Assembly (NCBI GenBank): GCA_902834555.1
Contig: CADFJN010000020.1
Location: 1 to 47,066 of the forward strand
Source of the DNA: Atopobiaceae bacterium
Lineage (GTDB): Bacteria; Actinomycetota; Coriobacteriia; Coriobacteriales; Atopobiaceae
Length of the DNA stretch: 47,066 nucleotides
Reading direction: 5' to 3'
Part shown: positions 24,564 through 33,238 of the stretch, piece by piece
How the letters are laid out: every line of letters starts with the position of its first letter
How positions within the stretch are numbered: the first letter of the stretch is position 1
Translations under genes and position numbers: made by a program
Notes under the pieces: model-generated
The model's input: the letters and a program-made list of their open reading frames with translations, nothing else
Told to the model about the DNA's origin: nothing
The model's database searches: none

Positions 24564-24625
24564 TGCGCGGAGCCTCATATGCGCGGTACCCGCGGGTGAG
24601 AAGGCGGCAACCTTCTCTGCGAGAA

Positions 24626-24662
24626 ATGCCGCTCCGGCGTGAATTTGGCGCCGGAGCGGCAT
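24626..24662. terminator. Hairpin between DUF1508 and gatB genes
   Basis: Arms ATGCCGCTCCGGCG (24626-24639) and CGCCGGAGCGGCAT (24649-24662) pair perfectly, followed by CTTTGTG. It probably serves the plus-strand gene. Confidence 0.65.
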
Positions 24663-24681
24663 CTTTGTGCGTGATGGGGAT

Positions 24682-24716
24682 ACGCCCTCCGGTGACAAAA
24701 TGTCGCCGGAGGGCGT
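24682..24716. repeat. Second hairpin, CCTCCGG family
   Basis: Arms ACGCCCTCCGGTGAC and GTCGCCGGAGGGCGT pair at 14 of 15 around AAAAT. It sits between convergent genes and could terminate gatB transcription. GGCCTTCCGGCGAC recurs nearby at about 24742. Confidence 0.65.
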
Positions 24717-24837
24717 CAGATGATGCAAAAGGCACCAAATTCGGCCTTCCGGCGACAGGGCTACGCCGCGCCGATGGCATCCAGGCGGTCGGCGTCGCGC
24801 ACGTACGCGGTAGCCGCAGCGGTAGCCCCCTCGTCGA

Positions 24838-26373
24838 TCATGCCTCGAGCCGCGCGGTAAGCAGCTTGTTGAACAGCTTGGGGTTGCCCGAGCCCTTCGA
24901 CGCCTTCATGCACTGCCCCACCAGGTAGCCCACGACCTTCTTGTTGCCGTCGCGATACTGCTGGACCTGGTCGGTGCAGCGCGCGAGAACCTCGTCCACG
25001 ATGGGCTCCAGCGCCGCCGTGTCCGTCACCTGGCGCATGCCGCGCTCGTCCACCACACGCTCCGGGTCCTTGTCGGTACCGTTGACGGCCTCGAGTACCT
25101 CACGTGCCTGGGCAAACGTGATGGCGTCCTCGGCGAGAAGCCCAGAGATGCTCCTCACCTGCGCGGGCGTCAGCGCGTCGAAGCTCGGCGCCAGGTTCAC
25201 CATCACGTTGGCGATGGTGGCAACGGCCTTTGTCGGCGCGCCCTCGAGCGCTTCCTCAAAGAAGGCCGCAACCGAAGGGTCGCCCGCAAGCTGGGCGGCG
25301 TCGGCGCGCTTCAGGCCGTAATCGTGCATGTAGCGGTCGCGCTTGGCGTCCGGCAGCTCGGGGATCTTCTCGCGCGCCTCCTCGATGAAGTCATCGGTGA
25401 GGTCGAAGGGGGCCAGGTCCGGGTCGGGGAACAGGCGGTAGTCGTCCGCCGTCTCCTTCACGCGCATCACCACGGTGCGGCGACGGCTGGGCTCCCAGTG
25501 GCGCGTCTCCTGGTAGATGATGCCACCCTCCTCGAGCACCTCTGCCTGGCGGCAGATCTCGTACTCGAGCGCGTCGTGCAGGCTCTTGAACGAGTTGATG
25601 TTCTTCATCTCGGTCTTGGTGCCCAGGCGCGTCTCGCCGCGCCGACGCAGGCTGATGTTGCCGTCGCAGCGCATGGAGCCATTCTCCAGCGAGCAATCGG
25701 AGATGCCAAGCGTCTTGAACGTCTGCTGCAGCTTCTCCATGAAGAGGCGGGCCTCCTCGGGCGTGCGCAAATCGGGCTCCGTGACCAGCTCGATCAGCGG
25801 CGTGCCGCAGCGGTTGTAGTCGATGAGGCTCTCGGTGGCAGCAGTGATGCGACCCTCCTCGCCGCCCACGTGCACCATCTTGGCGGCGTCCTCCTCCATG
25901 TGGATGCGCAGGATGCGGATGGGCGCCACGTAGGAGCCGTCCTTCTCGCGCGAGATGGGCGTCTCGCCATCGCCTGCTGTGTCCTCCCAGGCAGGGCGCT
26001 CGGCCGCACCCTCGCCAGAGACCTCCAGGTCGAGGTGCCCGTGCATGCAGAACGCCACCGGCCCCTGCGTAGTCTGGAAGTTCTTGGCCATGTCGGGATA
26101 GAAGTAGTGCTTGCGGTAGAACATCGAGTGGCGCATGATCTGGCAGTCTGTGGCCAGGCCAGCCATCACGATGGACTGAATGGCCGCGCGGTTGGGCACC
26201 GGCAATGCGCCGGGCATGCCCAGACACACGGGGCAGACGTTGGTGTTGGGCGGGTCGTCATGCGTGTTCTTGCAGTTGCAGAACATCTTGGTCTCGAGCG
26301 TGGTGAGCTCGGTGTGGACCTCCAGGCCAATGACGGCCTCCCAGTCCTTCAGAACCTCGGCGAGCTTCTTCAC
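24838..26373 (-). CDS. gatB: Asp/Glu-tRNA amidotransferase subunit B
   Basis: A 511-aa GatB, the kinase/tRNA-binding subunit that transamidates Glu-tRNA(Gln) and Asp-tRNA(Asn). The opening WEAVIGLEVHTEL is the family hallmark. The zinc site is formed by CNCKN and CPVCLGMPG, and IGLEVH, YRKHYFYPDMAKNFQ and DYNRCGTPLIELVTEPD line the catalytic cradle. The C-terminal YqeY/GatB tail domain ends in KLFNKLL. The start is GTG 26373, sharing one base with the gatA stop (TAGTG). It is the last gene of gatC-gatA-gatB. Confidence 0.96.
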   Translation of the reverse strand: MKKLAEVLKDWEAVIGLEVHTELTTLETKMFCNCKNTHDDPPNTNVCPVCLGMPGALPVPNRAAIQSIVMAGLATDCQIMRHSMFYRKHYFYPDMAKNFQTTQGPVAFCMHGHLDLEVSGEGAAERPAWEDTAGDGETPISREKDGSYVAPIRILRIHMEEDAAKMVHVGGEEGRITAATESLIDYNRCGTPLIELVTEPDLRTPEEARLFMEKLQQTFKTLGISDCSLENGSMRCDGNISLRRRGETRLGTKTEMKNINSFKSLHDALEYEICRQAEVLEEGGIIYQETRHWEPSRRRTVVMRVKETADDYRLFPDPDLAPFDLTDDFIEEAREKIPELPDAKRDRYMHDYGLKRADAAQLAGDPSVAAFFEEALEGAPTKAVATIANVMVNLAPSFDALTPAQVRSISGLLAEDAITFAQAREVLEAVNGTDKDPERVVDERGMRQVTDTAALEPIVDEVLARCTDQVQQYRDGNKKVVGYLVGQCMKASKGSGNPKLFNKLLTARLEA

Positions 26374-27866
26374 TAGAGCTCACCCCCCTTCCCGGCAAAC
26401 TCGGGCGCAACGGCACCACACGCCGAGAAGGACTTCTCGACGGCGCGAGCAAAGCGCAGGAGCCTGCGATCCGAGAAGGCCGGGCCCTGCAGCTGGACCG
26501 AGACGGGCAGGCGGGACTCTGCACCCAGGCCCAGCGGCACCGAGATGCCGCCGTTGCCGGCGATGTTGTTCGAGATGGTGAACATGTCCGAGGCGTACAT
26601 CTGCGTGGGGTCGCTCATCTCGCCAAACTTGAACGCCGTGCGCGGCGAGGCGGGCATGAGAATGACGTCGCACTGCTCGTAGGCGCGCTGGTAGTCCTGG
26701 GTGATGAGAGTACGCACCTGCTGCGCCGGGTAGTAGTACTTGTCGTAGACACCGCTGGAGAGCAGGTAGGCCCCCAGCATCTGGCGGCGCTTGGCCTCCT
26801 CGCCAAAGCCGTGCGCGCGGCTCTTGGAGGTTTGCTCGGCAAGCGTGAGGCAGCCCTCCTCCTGGTAGCCATAGCGCACGCCGTCAAAGCGAGCGAGGTT
26901 GGAGAAGGCCTCGCACGGCGCAATCACGTAGTACGCGGCGATTGCGGACTTGATGTTGGGGAGGTCGACCTCGACAAGCTCGGCGCCGGCGTTCTCGAGG
27001 GCCTTTGCCGCACCCTCCACGGCAGTGCGGACCTCATCCGTGAGACCGGCTGCCTCCATGAGCGCAGGCACCACGCCCACGCGCATGCCCTCGACGGGGT
27101 CCTCCAGGTGCTCGAGGAAGTCGACGGCGCAGGGCTGGCTCGTGGAGTCATACGGGTCACGGCCGGCAGCGGTGAGGGCGTTCATGGCAAGGGCCACGTC
27201 CTCCACGCTACGGCCAAAGGGTCCAACCTGGTCGAGCGAGGAGCCAAAGGCAACCACGCCGTAGCGACTCACGGCGCCGTACGTTGGCTTCATGCCCACC
27301 ACGCCGCAGAGGCTCGCCGGCTGTCGGATGGAGCCGCCCGTGTCGGAGCCCAGCGAGATGGTGACCTCGCCGGCGGCGACGGCCGCGGCCGAGCCGCCCG
27401 AGGAGCCGCCGGGCACGCGCTCGGTGTCCCAGGGGTTGTTCGTGCGGTGGAAGGCCGAGGACTCGGTGGACGAGCCAAACGCGAACTCGTCCATGTTGGC
27501 CTTGCCCATGGGCGTGGCGCCTGCGTCGAGCATGCGCTGCACGCACGTTGCGGTGAAGGTCGACTCGTAGTTCTCGAGCATCTTTGAGGCGCAGGTCGTG
27601 CGCGTGCCAACCAGGTGCATGTTGTCCTTGAAGGCAACGGGCACGCCGGCCAGGGGGCCGAGCTTCTCGCCCGCGGCACGACGGCGGTCCGTCTCGGCGG
27701 CTGCGGCCAGGGCAAGGTCGGACGAGACCTGTAGGAATGCCTGGACCTTCTCGTCACGTGCATCGATGGCGTCGAGGGAGGCCTTGGCCACCTCGGTTGC
27801 GCTGAACTCCCCCGCGGCAACGCCGGCAGCGATGCGCGCGGCGGAGAGCTGGTCGATGTTGGCCAT
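26373..27866 (-). CDS. gatA: Asp/Glu-tRNA amidotransferase subunit A
   Basis: A 497-aa amidase-signature enzyme that releases ammonia from glutamine for GatB. The Ser-cisSer-Lys triad lies in PVAFKDNMHL (Lys) and the amidase signature GGSSGGSAAAVAAGEVTISLGSDTGGSIRQPA (conserved serines in PGGSSGG and DTGGSIR). ATG 27866 overlaps the gatC stop by one base (TAATG), and gatB follows with a one-base overlap, so the three subunits should be made in step. Length is normal. Confidence 0.96.
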   Translation of the reverse strand: MANIDQLSAARIAAGVAAGEFSATEVAKASLDAIDARDEKVQAFLQVSSDLALAAAAETDRRRAAGEKLGPLAGVPVAFKDNMHLVGTRTTCASKMLENYESTFTATCVQRMLDAGATPMGKANMDEFAFGSSTESSAFHRTNNPWDTERVPGGSSGGSAAAVAAGEVTISLGSDTGGSIRQPASLCGVVGMKPTYGAVSRYGVVAFGSSLDQVGPFGRSVEDVALAMNALTAAGRDPYDSTSQPCAVDFLEHLEDPVEGMRVGVVPALMEAAGLTDEVRTAVEGAAKALENAGAELVEVDLPNIKSAIAAYYVIAPCEAFSNLARFDGVRYGYQEEGCLTLAEQTSKSRAHGFGEEAKRRQMLGAYLLSSGVYDKYYYPAQQVRTLITQDYQRAYEQCDVILMPASPRTAFKFGEMSDPTQMYASDMFTISNNIAGNGGISVPLGLGAESRLPVSVQLQGPAFSDRRLLRFARAVEKSFSACGAVAPEFAGKGGEL

Positions 27867-28192
27867 TAGGCGATGCCTCCCTCATCCTCGTCGGTGCCCA
27901 GGATCGAGGGCACGCGGAAGTAGCGGTCGCGCGTGGAGCCCGCGTTCTTGAGCGCCACGTCGATGGGCAGCGCGCGGACGGAATCGTCGATGATGTCCTC
28001 GCCCATCACGTTGGAGAGGTCGCCGATGGGGTGGAAGGTGGGGTCGACCCCGTCGAGGTCGTACTGGCGGATGGGCTCGAGAAGGTCGACCGCCTCGTTC
28101 ATGTAGGTGGTCATCTCGTCGAGTTCCGCATCCGTGAGGGCTATGCGCGCATAGTCCGCGATGCCCTGCACGTCTTCCCTGCTAAGTGCCAT
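27866..28192 (-). CDS. gatC: Asp/Glu-tRNA amidotransferase subunit C
   Basis: A 108-aa GatC, the small subunit that clamps GatA to GatB. It shows SREDVQGIADYARIALTDAEL and the central LEPIRQYDLDGVDPTFHP, typical of the family. ATG 28192 follows GGGAGG by 6 bases; the upstream open frame runs through repeat DNA and is not coding. It is first in the operon, and the 73-bp tandem repeats lie in its upstream region. Confidence 0.94.
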   Translation of the reverse strand: MALSREDVQGIADYARIALTDAELDEMTTYMNEAVDLLEPIRQYDLDGVDPTFHPIGDLSNVMGEDIIDDSVRALPIDVALKNAGSTRDRYFRVPSILGTDEDEGGIA

Positions 28193-28679
28193 GGGTCCTC
28201 CCGTCTGGAGCTGTGTTACGTCGTCCATTCTACGGGACGGAGCGGCGGCCTGCGGCGTCACATTACCAAGGCGCAACACGAGGGCGAGAAGGGCGGGGCA
28301 CGGCAGCGGGGCACGGCGGGGCGGCGGGGCGGCGGGGCGGCTTGCCACACATTCGCACCCGAAGCTGTATCCCGCCCAGGTCGATACACATTCGGACGAC
28401 GAACCTGTATCCCCTCGCCACACGTTCGGACCCGAACCTGTATCCCGCGCAGGTCGATACACGTTCGTGCGACGAATGTGTATCGCATGCCGCCCGGATT
28501 GCCACACATTCGTGCGAGAAGAGCCGACTGCCGCTGAGAAACCCCGTCTGCCGCCGAGAAACCCCAGCTTACAAAGACGTAAGACAGCCGTAAGCCTGGC
28601 CGATGGCACCAAAGCGCAGCTCGCGGGAGTATTGGGTCAACAAAAGCAACGACCGAACGTCGCGTCGGAAGGAGTCACC
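28193..28679. other. Repeat-rich intergenic region upstream of gatC
   Basis: A 487-base gap between divergent genes with no supported ORF. It contains a G-rich tract at about 28316-28340 with four GGGG runs (quadruplex-capable), the duplicated 73-bp element at 28346-28491 with a trailing partial copy at 28503, and three CGAGAA hexamers. Confidence 0.6.
28346..28491. repeat. Duplicated 73-bp element with internal dyads
   Basis: Copies at 28346-28418 and 28419-28491; a partial third copy starts at 28503. Each copy is two half-units starting CACAC(A/G)TTCG and TACAC(A/G)TTCG. The best dyad, 28456-28484, has arms beginning GATACAC and ending GTGTATC around a GCG centre. It may be a REP-like element or an operator cluster. 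Confidence 0.75.
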
Positions 28680-28793
28680 ATGAACGTCCTCGAGCACATC
28701 GCCTTCATCGCCATCGTGTGCGTACTGAGCCTCATCGTCATCGTCGGCGACGGTGGCGAGCGCAACCGCCGCCCCAGCCGTCGCCGTCGCTAG
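28680..28793 (+). CDS. 37-aa single-span membrane peptide
   Basis: A short gene with a near-perfect ribosome site: GGAAGGAG ends 5 bases before the ATG at 28680. The product opens MNVLEHIAFIAIVCVLSLIV, so residues 7-23 form one hydrophobic helix. The tail is strongly basic (ERNRRPSRRRR), predicting an N-out/C-in orientation by the positive-inside rule. No family was recognised. It is flanked upstream by repeats and followed by a 31-bp palindrome that would terminate it. Possible roles are a membrane-complex modulator or a type I toxin-like peptide; neither is shown. Confidence 0.6.
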   Translation: MNVLEHIAFIAIVCVLSLIVIVGDGGERNRRPSRRRR

Positions 28794-28838
28794 CGCGCTC
28801 AGCCGCTAGCGCACTCCAACAAGACCCACCTTCCTCCC

Positions 28839-28869
28839 GCGGGGAGAGGGACCCAGTCCCTCTCCCCGC
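28839..28869. terminator. 31-bp palindrome between convergent genes
   Basis: Perfect 14-base arms GCGGGGAGAGGGAC and GTCCCTCTCCCCGC with loop CCA. It lies between the 37-aa gene and the ABC exporter stop, so it probably terminates both. It shares the GGGAC-GTCCC core and 31-bp size with 3300-3330 and 46915-46945. Confidence 0.75.
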
Positions 28870-28884
28870 CAAGCCAACCGCCTC

Positions 28885-30759
28885 CTACGCAACCTCCTCG
28901 AACTGCGACTGGTACAGCTGCGCGTAGAAGCCGCCCGCAGCGAGAAGCTCCTCGTGCGTCCCCTTCTCCACAACGTCGCCGTCGCGCAGCACCAGGATGG
29001 CGTCGGCGTTCTTGATGGTCGAGAGCCGGTGCGCGATCACAAAGCTCGTACGCCCCGCCATGAGCTTGTCCATGGCGCGCTGGATGCGCCACTCGGTGCG
29101 CGTGTCCACGTTCGAGGTGGCCTCGTCCAGAATGAGGATGGGCCTGTCGGCGAGAACCGCGCGGGCAATGGTCAGCAGCTGGCGCTGCCCCTGGGAGATG
29201 TTTGTTGCGCCCTCGTCCAGCTCGAAGTCGTAGCCGCCCGGCAGCGTCTTGATGAAGTGCTCGCAGTGCGCGTAGCGCGCGGCGACCTCCACCTCCTCGT
29301 CGGTTGCATCAAGGCGCCCAAAGCGGATGTTCTCGCGGATGCTGCCCTTGAAGAGCCACGCGTCCTGAAGGACCATCGAGAAGCTCTGCCGCAGGTCCTC
29401 TCGCCCAACGTTGCGCACGTCGTGGCCGTCCACAGAAAGTGCGCCGCCGTCCACGTCGTAGAAGCGAAGCAGGAGCTTCATGAGTGTGGTCTTGCCAGCG
29501 CCGGTGGGCCCCACGATGGCCACCGTGCGGCCAGGCTCGACGTCTGCCGAGAAGTCATGGATGATCGTCTGCCCCGGCAGGTAGCCAAAGGACACGTGGT
29601 CAAAGTCCACGGCGCCCGTGGCATGGCCAATCGCCTCGACCGGCGCGCCCATGGCGGGGTCAAGCTCCGCGGTCTCTTCCTCCTCCGGTGCCTCCAAGAA
29701 CTCAAAGACGCGCTCAGCGCAGGCGGCCATCTGCTGCAGCACGTTGGACACCGTTGCCAACTGCGTGATGGGCTGCGTGAAGTTCTTGACGTACTGGATG
29801 AAGGACTGGATGTCGCCCGGCTGGATGGCGCCCGTCACGGCAAGGCCAGCGCCAACCACAACCACGCCCACGTAACCCATGTTGCCCACGAGGTTCATGA
29901 GCGGCTGCATGAGGCCCGAGAGAAACTGGCTCCTCCACGCACTCTCAAAGAGCTGGTCGTTCTCCTCCTCAAAGCGCTCCACGGCACGCTCGCCGCGGTT
30001 GAACGCCTGGATCACCACCTGCCCCGAGAAGTCCTCCTCAACGCGCCCGTTCACGGCACCAAGCTGCTCCTGCTGCAGACGGAAGTACTTCTGCGAGCGG
30101 CGGATAAGCACGCCCAGGACAAGCGCCGATACCGGCAGCGTCACAAAGGTCACGCCCGCGAGCGGCACCGAGATGGTGAGCATCATGATGGCCACGCCCA
30201 CCACCTGCGTGACGGAGGTCACCAGCTGGATGAGGCCCTGGTTGAGCGACTGGCTTAACGTGTCCACGTCGTTGGTCATGCGCGAGAGCACGTCACCCTT
30301 AGAGATGGACTTGCCGTCGAAGTACGAGAGGGGCACCTTGGAGATCTTGTCGGCAATTTGGCCGCGCATGCGATACACGACCTTCTGCGTGATGCCCGTC
30401 ATGATCCAGCTCTGGAGGCCAGACGCCGCGGCGCTTGCCGCATAGATGACGAGAAGGGTCACCAGGATCTTCTCGATGAGGCCAAAGTCGATGCCGCCCG
30501 TCCCGGCCGCCGCGGCCTGAACGCCACGGATGACCTCGGTGGTTGCGTTTCCCAGGACCTTTGGCCCCACAACCGAGAACACCACCGACGCCATGGCCAG
30601 GACCACCGCCGTCACAAGCCCCACGCGATACGGCCCCATGTAGTGCAGGAGCTTTCGAATGGTCCCCTTGAAGTCCTTTGCCTTCTCTCCTGGCGCCATG
30701 CGGCTGCCAGGTCCGTGCGGACGCGGCGTCTGCCTTGGCTGCTGCGTTCTCTCGGCCAT
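28885..30759 (-). CDS. ABC exporter subunit, ATPase-permease fusion
   Basis: A 624-aa half-transporter with a basic, Pro-rich N-terminal tail of about 40 residues, six transmembrane helices, then an ATPase domain. Walker A is VGPTGAGKTTLMKLL, the signature is NISQGQRQLLTIARA, Walker B is RPILILDEATSNVD and the switch His is in FVIAHRLSTI. It resembles MdlB-type subunits of heterodimeric drug/lipid exporters. It starts 2 bases after its partner's stop with GGGGGAG upstream, and the two presumably dimerise. Control is by the linked MarR regulator. The substrate is unknown. Confidence 0.92.
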   Translation of the reverse strand: MAERTQQPRQTPRPHGPGSRMAPGEKAKDFKGTIRKLLHYMGPYRVGLVTAVVLAMASVVFSVVGPKVLGNATTEVIRGVQAAAAGTGGIDFGLIEKILVTLLVIYAASAAASGLQSWIMTGITQKVVYRMRGQIADKISKVPLSYFDGKSISKGDVLSRMTNDVDTLSQSLNQGLIQLVTSVTQVVGVAIMMLTISVPLAGVTFVTLPVSALVLGVLIRRSQKYFRLQQEQLGAVNGRVEEDFSGQVVIQAFNRGERAVERFEEENDQLFESAWRSQFLSGLMQPLMNLVGNMGYVGVVVVGAGLAVTGAIQPGDIQSFIQYVKNFTQPITQLATVSNVLQQMAACAERVFEFLEAPEEEETAELDPAMGAPVEAIGHATGAVDFDHVSFGYLPGQTIIHDFSADVEPGRTVAIVGPTGAGKTTLMKLLLRFYDVDGGALSVDGHDVRNVGREDLRQSFSMVLQDAWLFKGSIRENIRFGRLDATDEEVEVAARYAHCEHFIKTLPGGYDFELDEGATNISQGQRQLLTIARAVLADRPILILDEATSNVDTRTEWRIQRAMDKLMAGRTSFVIAHRLSTIKNADAILVLRDGDVVEKGTHEELLAAGGFYAQLYQSQFEEVA

Positions 30760-30761
30760 GT

Positions 30762-32516
30762 CTACTCCCCCTCCGCAAGGCCAAGCTCCTTGGCGCTGAG
30801 CTGGCTCTTTGCAATCTCCAGGTACTCGGGGCAGCTGCGCAGGAGCTCCTCGTGCGTTCCCTGCCCCACCACACGGCCCTCGTCGAGCACGATGATCTGG
30901 TCCGCGCCCATGACGGTGGCGATGCGCTGCGCCACCACCAGGACCGCGGTGTCCGTCTGCTCACGGGCAAGCGCCTGGCGCAACCGGGCGTCCGTGGCGT
31001 AGTCGAGCGCCGAGAAGGAGTCGTCCAGCACCAGGACCTCGGGACGCGTGGCAAGCGCACGGGCTATGGCCAGGCGCTGGCGCTGCCCGCCGGAGACGTT
31101 GGTGCCACCTTGGGCGATCGTCGTCTGGAGGCCGTCTTCCTTCTCGGTCACAAGCTCCGTGGCCTGCGCCACGTCAATGGCGCGGAGCAGGTCCTTCTCG
31201 CTGGCGCCATCTGTGCCAAAGGCCACGTTGCTGGCGATGGTGCCCGAGAAGAGAAAGCCCTGCTGGGGCACGTAGCCCACGCGCGAGCGCAGGTCGGCGA
31301 GGGACATCTTGCGCGTGTCCACGCCGTCGAGCGTTATGGTGCCCGCCGTGGGGTCGTAGAGGCGCGGCACCAGCTGCACGAGCGTGGACTTGCCCGAGCC
31401 CGTTGAGCCAACGATTGCCGTAACCTTGCCGGGCGTGGTGGCAAAGCTCACATCGCTCACCACGTTGCCCTCGGCATCCGGGTAGTGGAAGCTCACGTGG
31501 TCAAAGACCAGCCTGCCGCGCGGCGCGTCTGCCGCCGGCGAGACGGGCTGCTCTGGCTCCGCCACGGCCGGCGTGACGTCGAGCACCTCCCGAACGCGGC
31601 CAACGGAGACCTCGGCGCGCGGCAGGATCACGGCCACCATCGAGACGATGAGGAAGCTCATCACGATCATCATGGCGTAGCTGATGAAGGCCATCATGTC
31701 GCCCGCCTGCATGGCGCCGACGGCCACCCCGTGCGAGCCAAACCACACGATAGCGACCGTGGCCACGTTCATTACGAGCATCATGAGCGGCATCATGAGG
31801 GTCATGGCGCGGTTCACAAAGAGCTGCGCGTCGCGAAGGTCGCCGGACGCTGCATCAAAGCGCTTGAGCTCGTGGCCCTGGCGACCAAAGGCGCGGATGG
31901 TCATTATGCCGTCGAGCATCTCTCGCGCAAGCAGGTTCACGCGGTCTACCAGCGACTGCATGACCTTGAAGCGCGGCATGGTGAGCGTGAAGAGCACCGC
32001 CACAATCCCCAGCACGGCGAGAAGCGCCGCGCCCACAATCCACGTGAGGCCGCCTCCCATGGTCATCACCTGGACCACGGCGACCACGCCCATGACCGGG
32101 GCAAACATCACCATGCGCAGCATGATCACGATCATGTTCTGAATCTGCTGCACGTCGTTGGTGCAGCGCGTGATAAGCGACGACTGCGAGAACCGGTTGA
32201 CCTCCGCAGGCGAGAAGGACATCACCTTTGCGAAGACATCGCGGCGCAGGTCGCGCGCAACGGCCGCCGCCACGCGGGACGAGATGAGCCCCGAGAGCAC
32301 GGCTGCCGCGAGCGAGCCCACGCAGAAGCCAAACATCACGAGCGCCATGTGTCCCAGGTAGGCGGTGTTGCCCGCCTCGGACCCAACCACGCCCACGTTC
32401 ACGATGTCGGACATGTAGCGCGGCAGCGACAGCTCGCAGAGCGCCTGCACCAAGAGCAGCGCAAACACTGCAACGACCTCACCCACGTGCCCGCGAAGGA
32501 GCTTAGCGAGCCTCAT
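30762..32516 (-). CDS. ABC exporter subunit, ATPase-permease fusion (partner)
   Basis: A 584-aa half-transporter of the MdlA type: six membrane helices (first at LVQALCELSLPRYM) followed by an ATPase domain with Walker A VGSTGSGKSTLVQL, signature NVSGGQRQRLAIARA, and Walker B PEVLVLDDSFSALD. The Asp after Walker B (DDSFSALD) instead of the usual catalytic Glu marks the degenerate ATP site common in heterodimeric exporters; the partner keeps the Glu (LDEATS). The ATG at 32516 is chosen because it aligns with the first helix and has a G-rich ribosome site; it overlaps the marR end by 14 bases. It is the middle gene of marR-ABC-ABC. Confidence 0.9.
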   Translation of the reverse strand: MRLAKLLRGHVGEVVAVFALLLVQALCELSLPRYMSDIVNVGVVGSEAGNTAYLGHMALVMFGFCVGSLAAAVLSGLISSRVAAAVARDLRRDVFAKVMSFSPAEVNRFSQSSLITRCTNDVQQIQNMIVIMLRMVMFAPVMGVVAVVQVMTMGGGLTWIVGAALLAVLGIVAVLFTLTMPRFKVMQSLVDRVNLLAREMLDGIMTIRAFGRQGHELKRFDAASGDLRDAQLFVNRAMTLMMPLMMLVMNVATVAIVWFGSHGVAVGAMQAGDMMAFISYAMMIVMSFLIVSMVAVILPRAEVSVGRVREVLDVTPAVAEPEQPVSPAADAPRGRLVFDHVSFHYPDAEGNVVSDVSFATTPGKVTAIVGSTGSGKSTLVQLVPRLYDPTAGTITLDGVDTRKMSLADLRSRVGYVPQQGFLFSGTIASNVAFGTDGASEKDLLRAIDVAQATELVTEKEDGLQTTIAQGGTNVSGGQRQRLAIARALATRPEVLVLDDSFSALDYATDARLRQALAREQTDTAVLVVAQRIATVMGADQIIVLDEGRVVGQGTHEELLRSCPEYLEIAKSQLSAKELGLAEGE

Positions 32517-33006
32517 GCGCACCATCCCCCCCCATGGGGCAGCCGGTCTGAGAGCCGGCCCCCGCAACGCGCCTGGTGACAACCTCGACCAGACGCCCCG
32601 AGATGCGCACCAGCTCGCGCGCGTCGTGCTCGCCCAGCTCGCGAAGGATGCCCGCCACGTAGCCGTTGATGCCGTCGATGCGTTGCTGGACCTCGGCCTC
32701 GCCCTTGTCGGTGAGGCGCACGATCACGCTGCGGCGGTCATGGGGACTGGCGTGCCGCTCCACCAGGCTGCGACCCTCGAGCTGGTCGATCGTCTTGGTG
32801 ATGCGCGCCGTAGACACCTGGCACGCGCGCGCCAGGGCAGTTGGGGTCATGCCCTCGGGCTGGTGGTGGAGCGCGTGCAGGGCGTTTATCTCCCCGCGCA
32901 TCTCCATGTCCTTGGAGTGCGCCCCGTGGCCGGCCCTAAGGCCATGAATCGAGGTCATGAGCTGCTGGGCAAGGCCGTCCCAATCCGTCTTCTCGACGTT
33001 TGGCAT
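32503..33006 (-). CDS. MarR-family transcriptional regulator
   Basis: A 167-aa winged-helix repressor. The recognition region is MTPTALARACQVSTARITKTIDQLE followed by the wing VERHASPHDRRSVIVRLTDKG, the DxR motif of MarR proteins. It is first in an operon with a two-subunit ABC exporter, the common arrangement for self-regulated, drug-responsive export. Three dyad sites upstream (33029, 33077, 33125) flank the predicted promoter and are its likely operators. The ATG at 33006 has GAGAGGAG upstream. Confidence 0.92.
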   Translation of the reverse strand: MPNVEKTDWDGLAQQLMTSIHGLRAGHGAHSKDMEMRGEINALHALHHQPEGMTPTALARACQVSTARITKTIDQLEGRSLVERHASPHDRRSVIVRLTDKGEAEVQQRIDGINGYVAGILRELGEHDARELVRISGRLVEVVTRRVAGAGSQTGCPMGGDGAHEAR

Positions 33007-33028
33007 GCTCTGCTCCTCTCGATTGATT

Positions 33029-33139
33029 GCTAATGCCGTTAAACAGTTGGAGATGCTACCCAGCTGGACGGGGGTAGTTAATGACGTTAGCGAGAAGAAG
33101 CGAGGCTACACAGGGTCCACATTTATTAACGAGGTTAGC
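33029..33139. promoter_or_regulatory. marR promoter with three operator sites at 48-bp steps
   Basis: Sites 33029-33043, 33077-33091 and 33125-33139 fit the dyad GYTAAYGNCRTTARN (the third with mismatches). Starts are exactly 48 bases apart. The minus-strand promoter TTAACT (33076-33081), 17-base spacer, TAGCAT (33053-33058) overlaps the middle site, and the first site lies in the leader, so binding should block transcription. Confidence 0.65.
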
Positions 33140-33163
33140 AATAGCCGTCCCAAGAACTGAGAA

Positions 33164-33191
33164 GGGCGACGGCCGCGCATGGCCGTCGCCC
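33164..33191 (-). terminator. Terminator of the amino-acid importer operon
   Basis: Perfect 11-base arms GGGCGACGGCC and GGCCGTCGCCC with a 6-base loop. Read on the minus strand it is followed by TTCTC, about 50 bases past the stop at 33239. Confidence 0.7.
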
Positions 33192-33238
33192 TCCTCATGG
33201 ACTGCACGCAGTTGCACCCGTGGGCGGCATCGCTCCGC

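Noticed and set aside
28346..28520. Possible CRISPR array
   Set aside because: Units are 73 bp and directly abutting with no unique spacers, and there are no cas genes.
31485..32579. A 364-codon His-rich plus-strand frame
   Set aside because: Antisense of the ABC exporter; the histidines are complements of common Met and Val codons.
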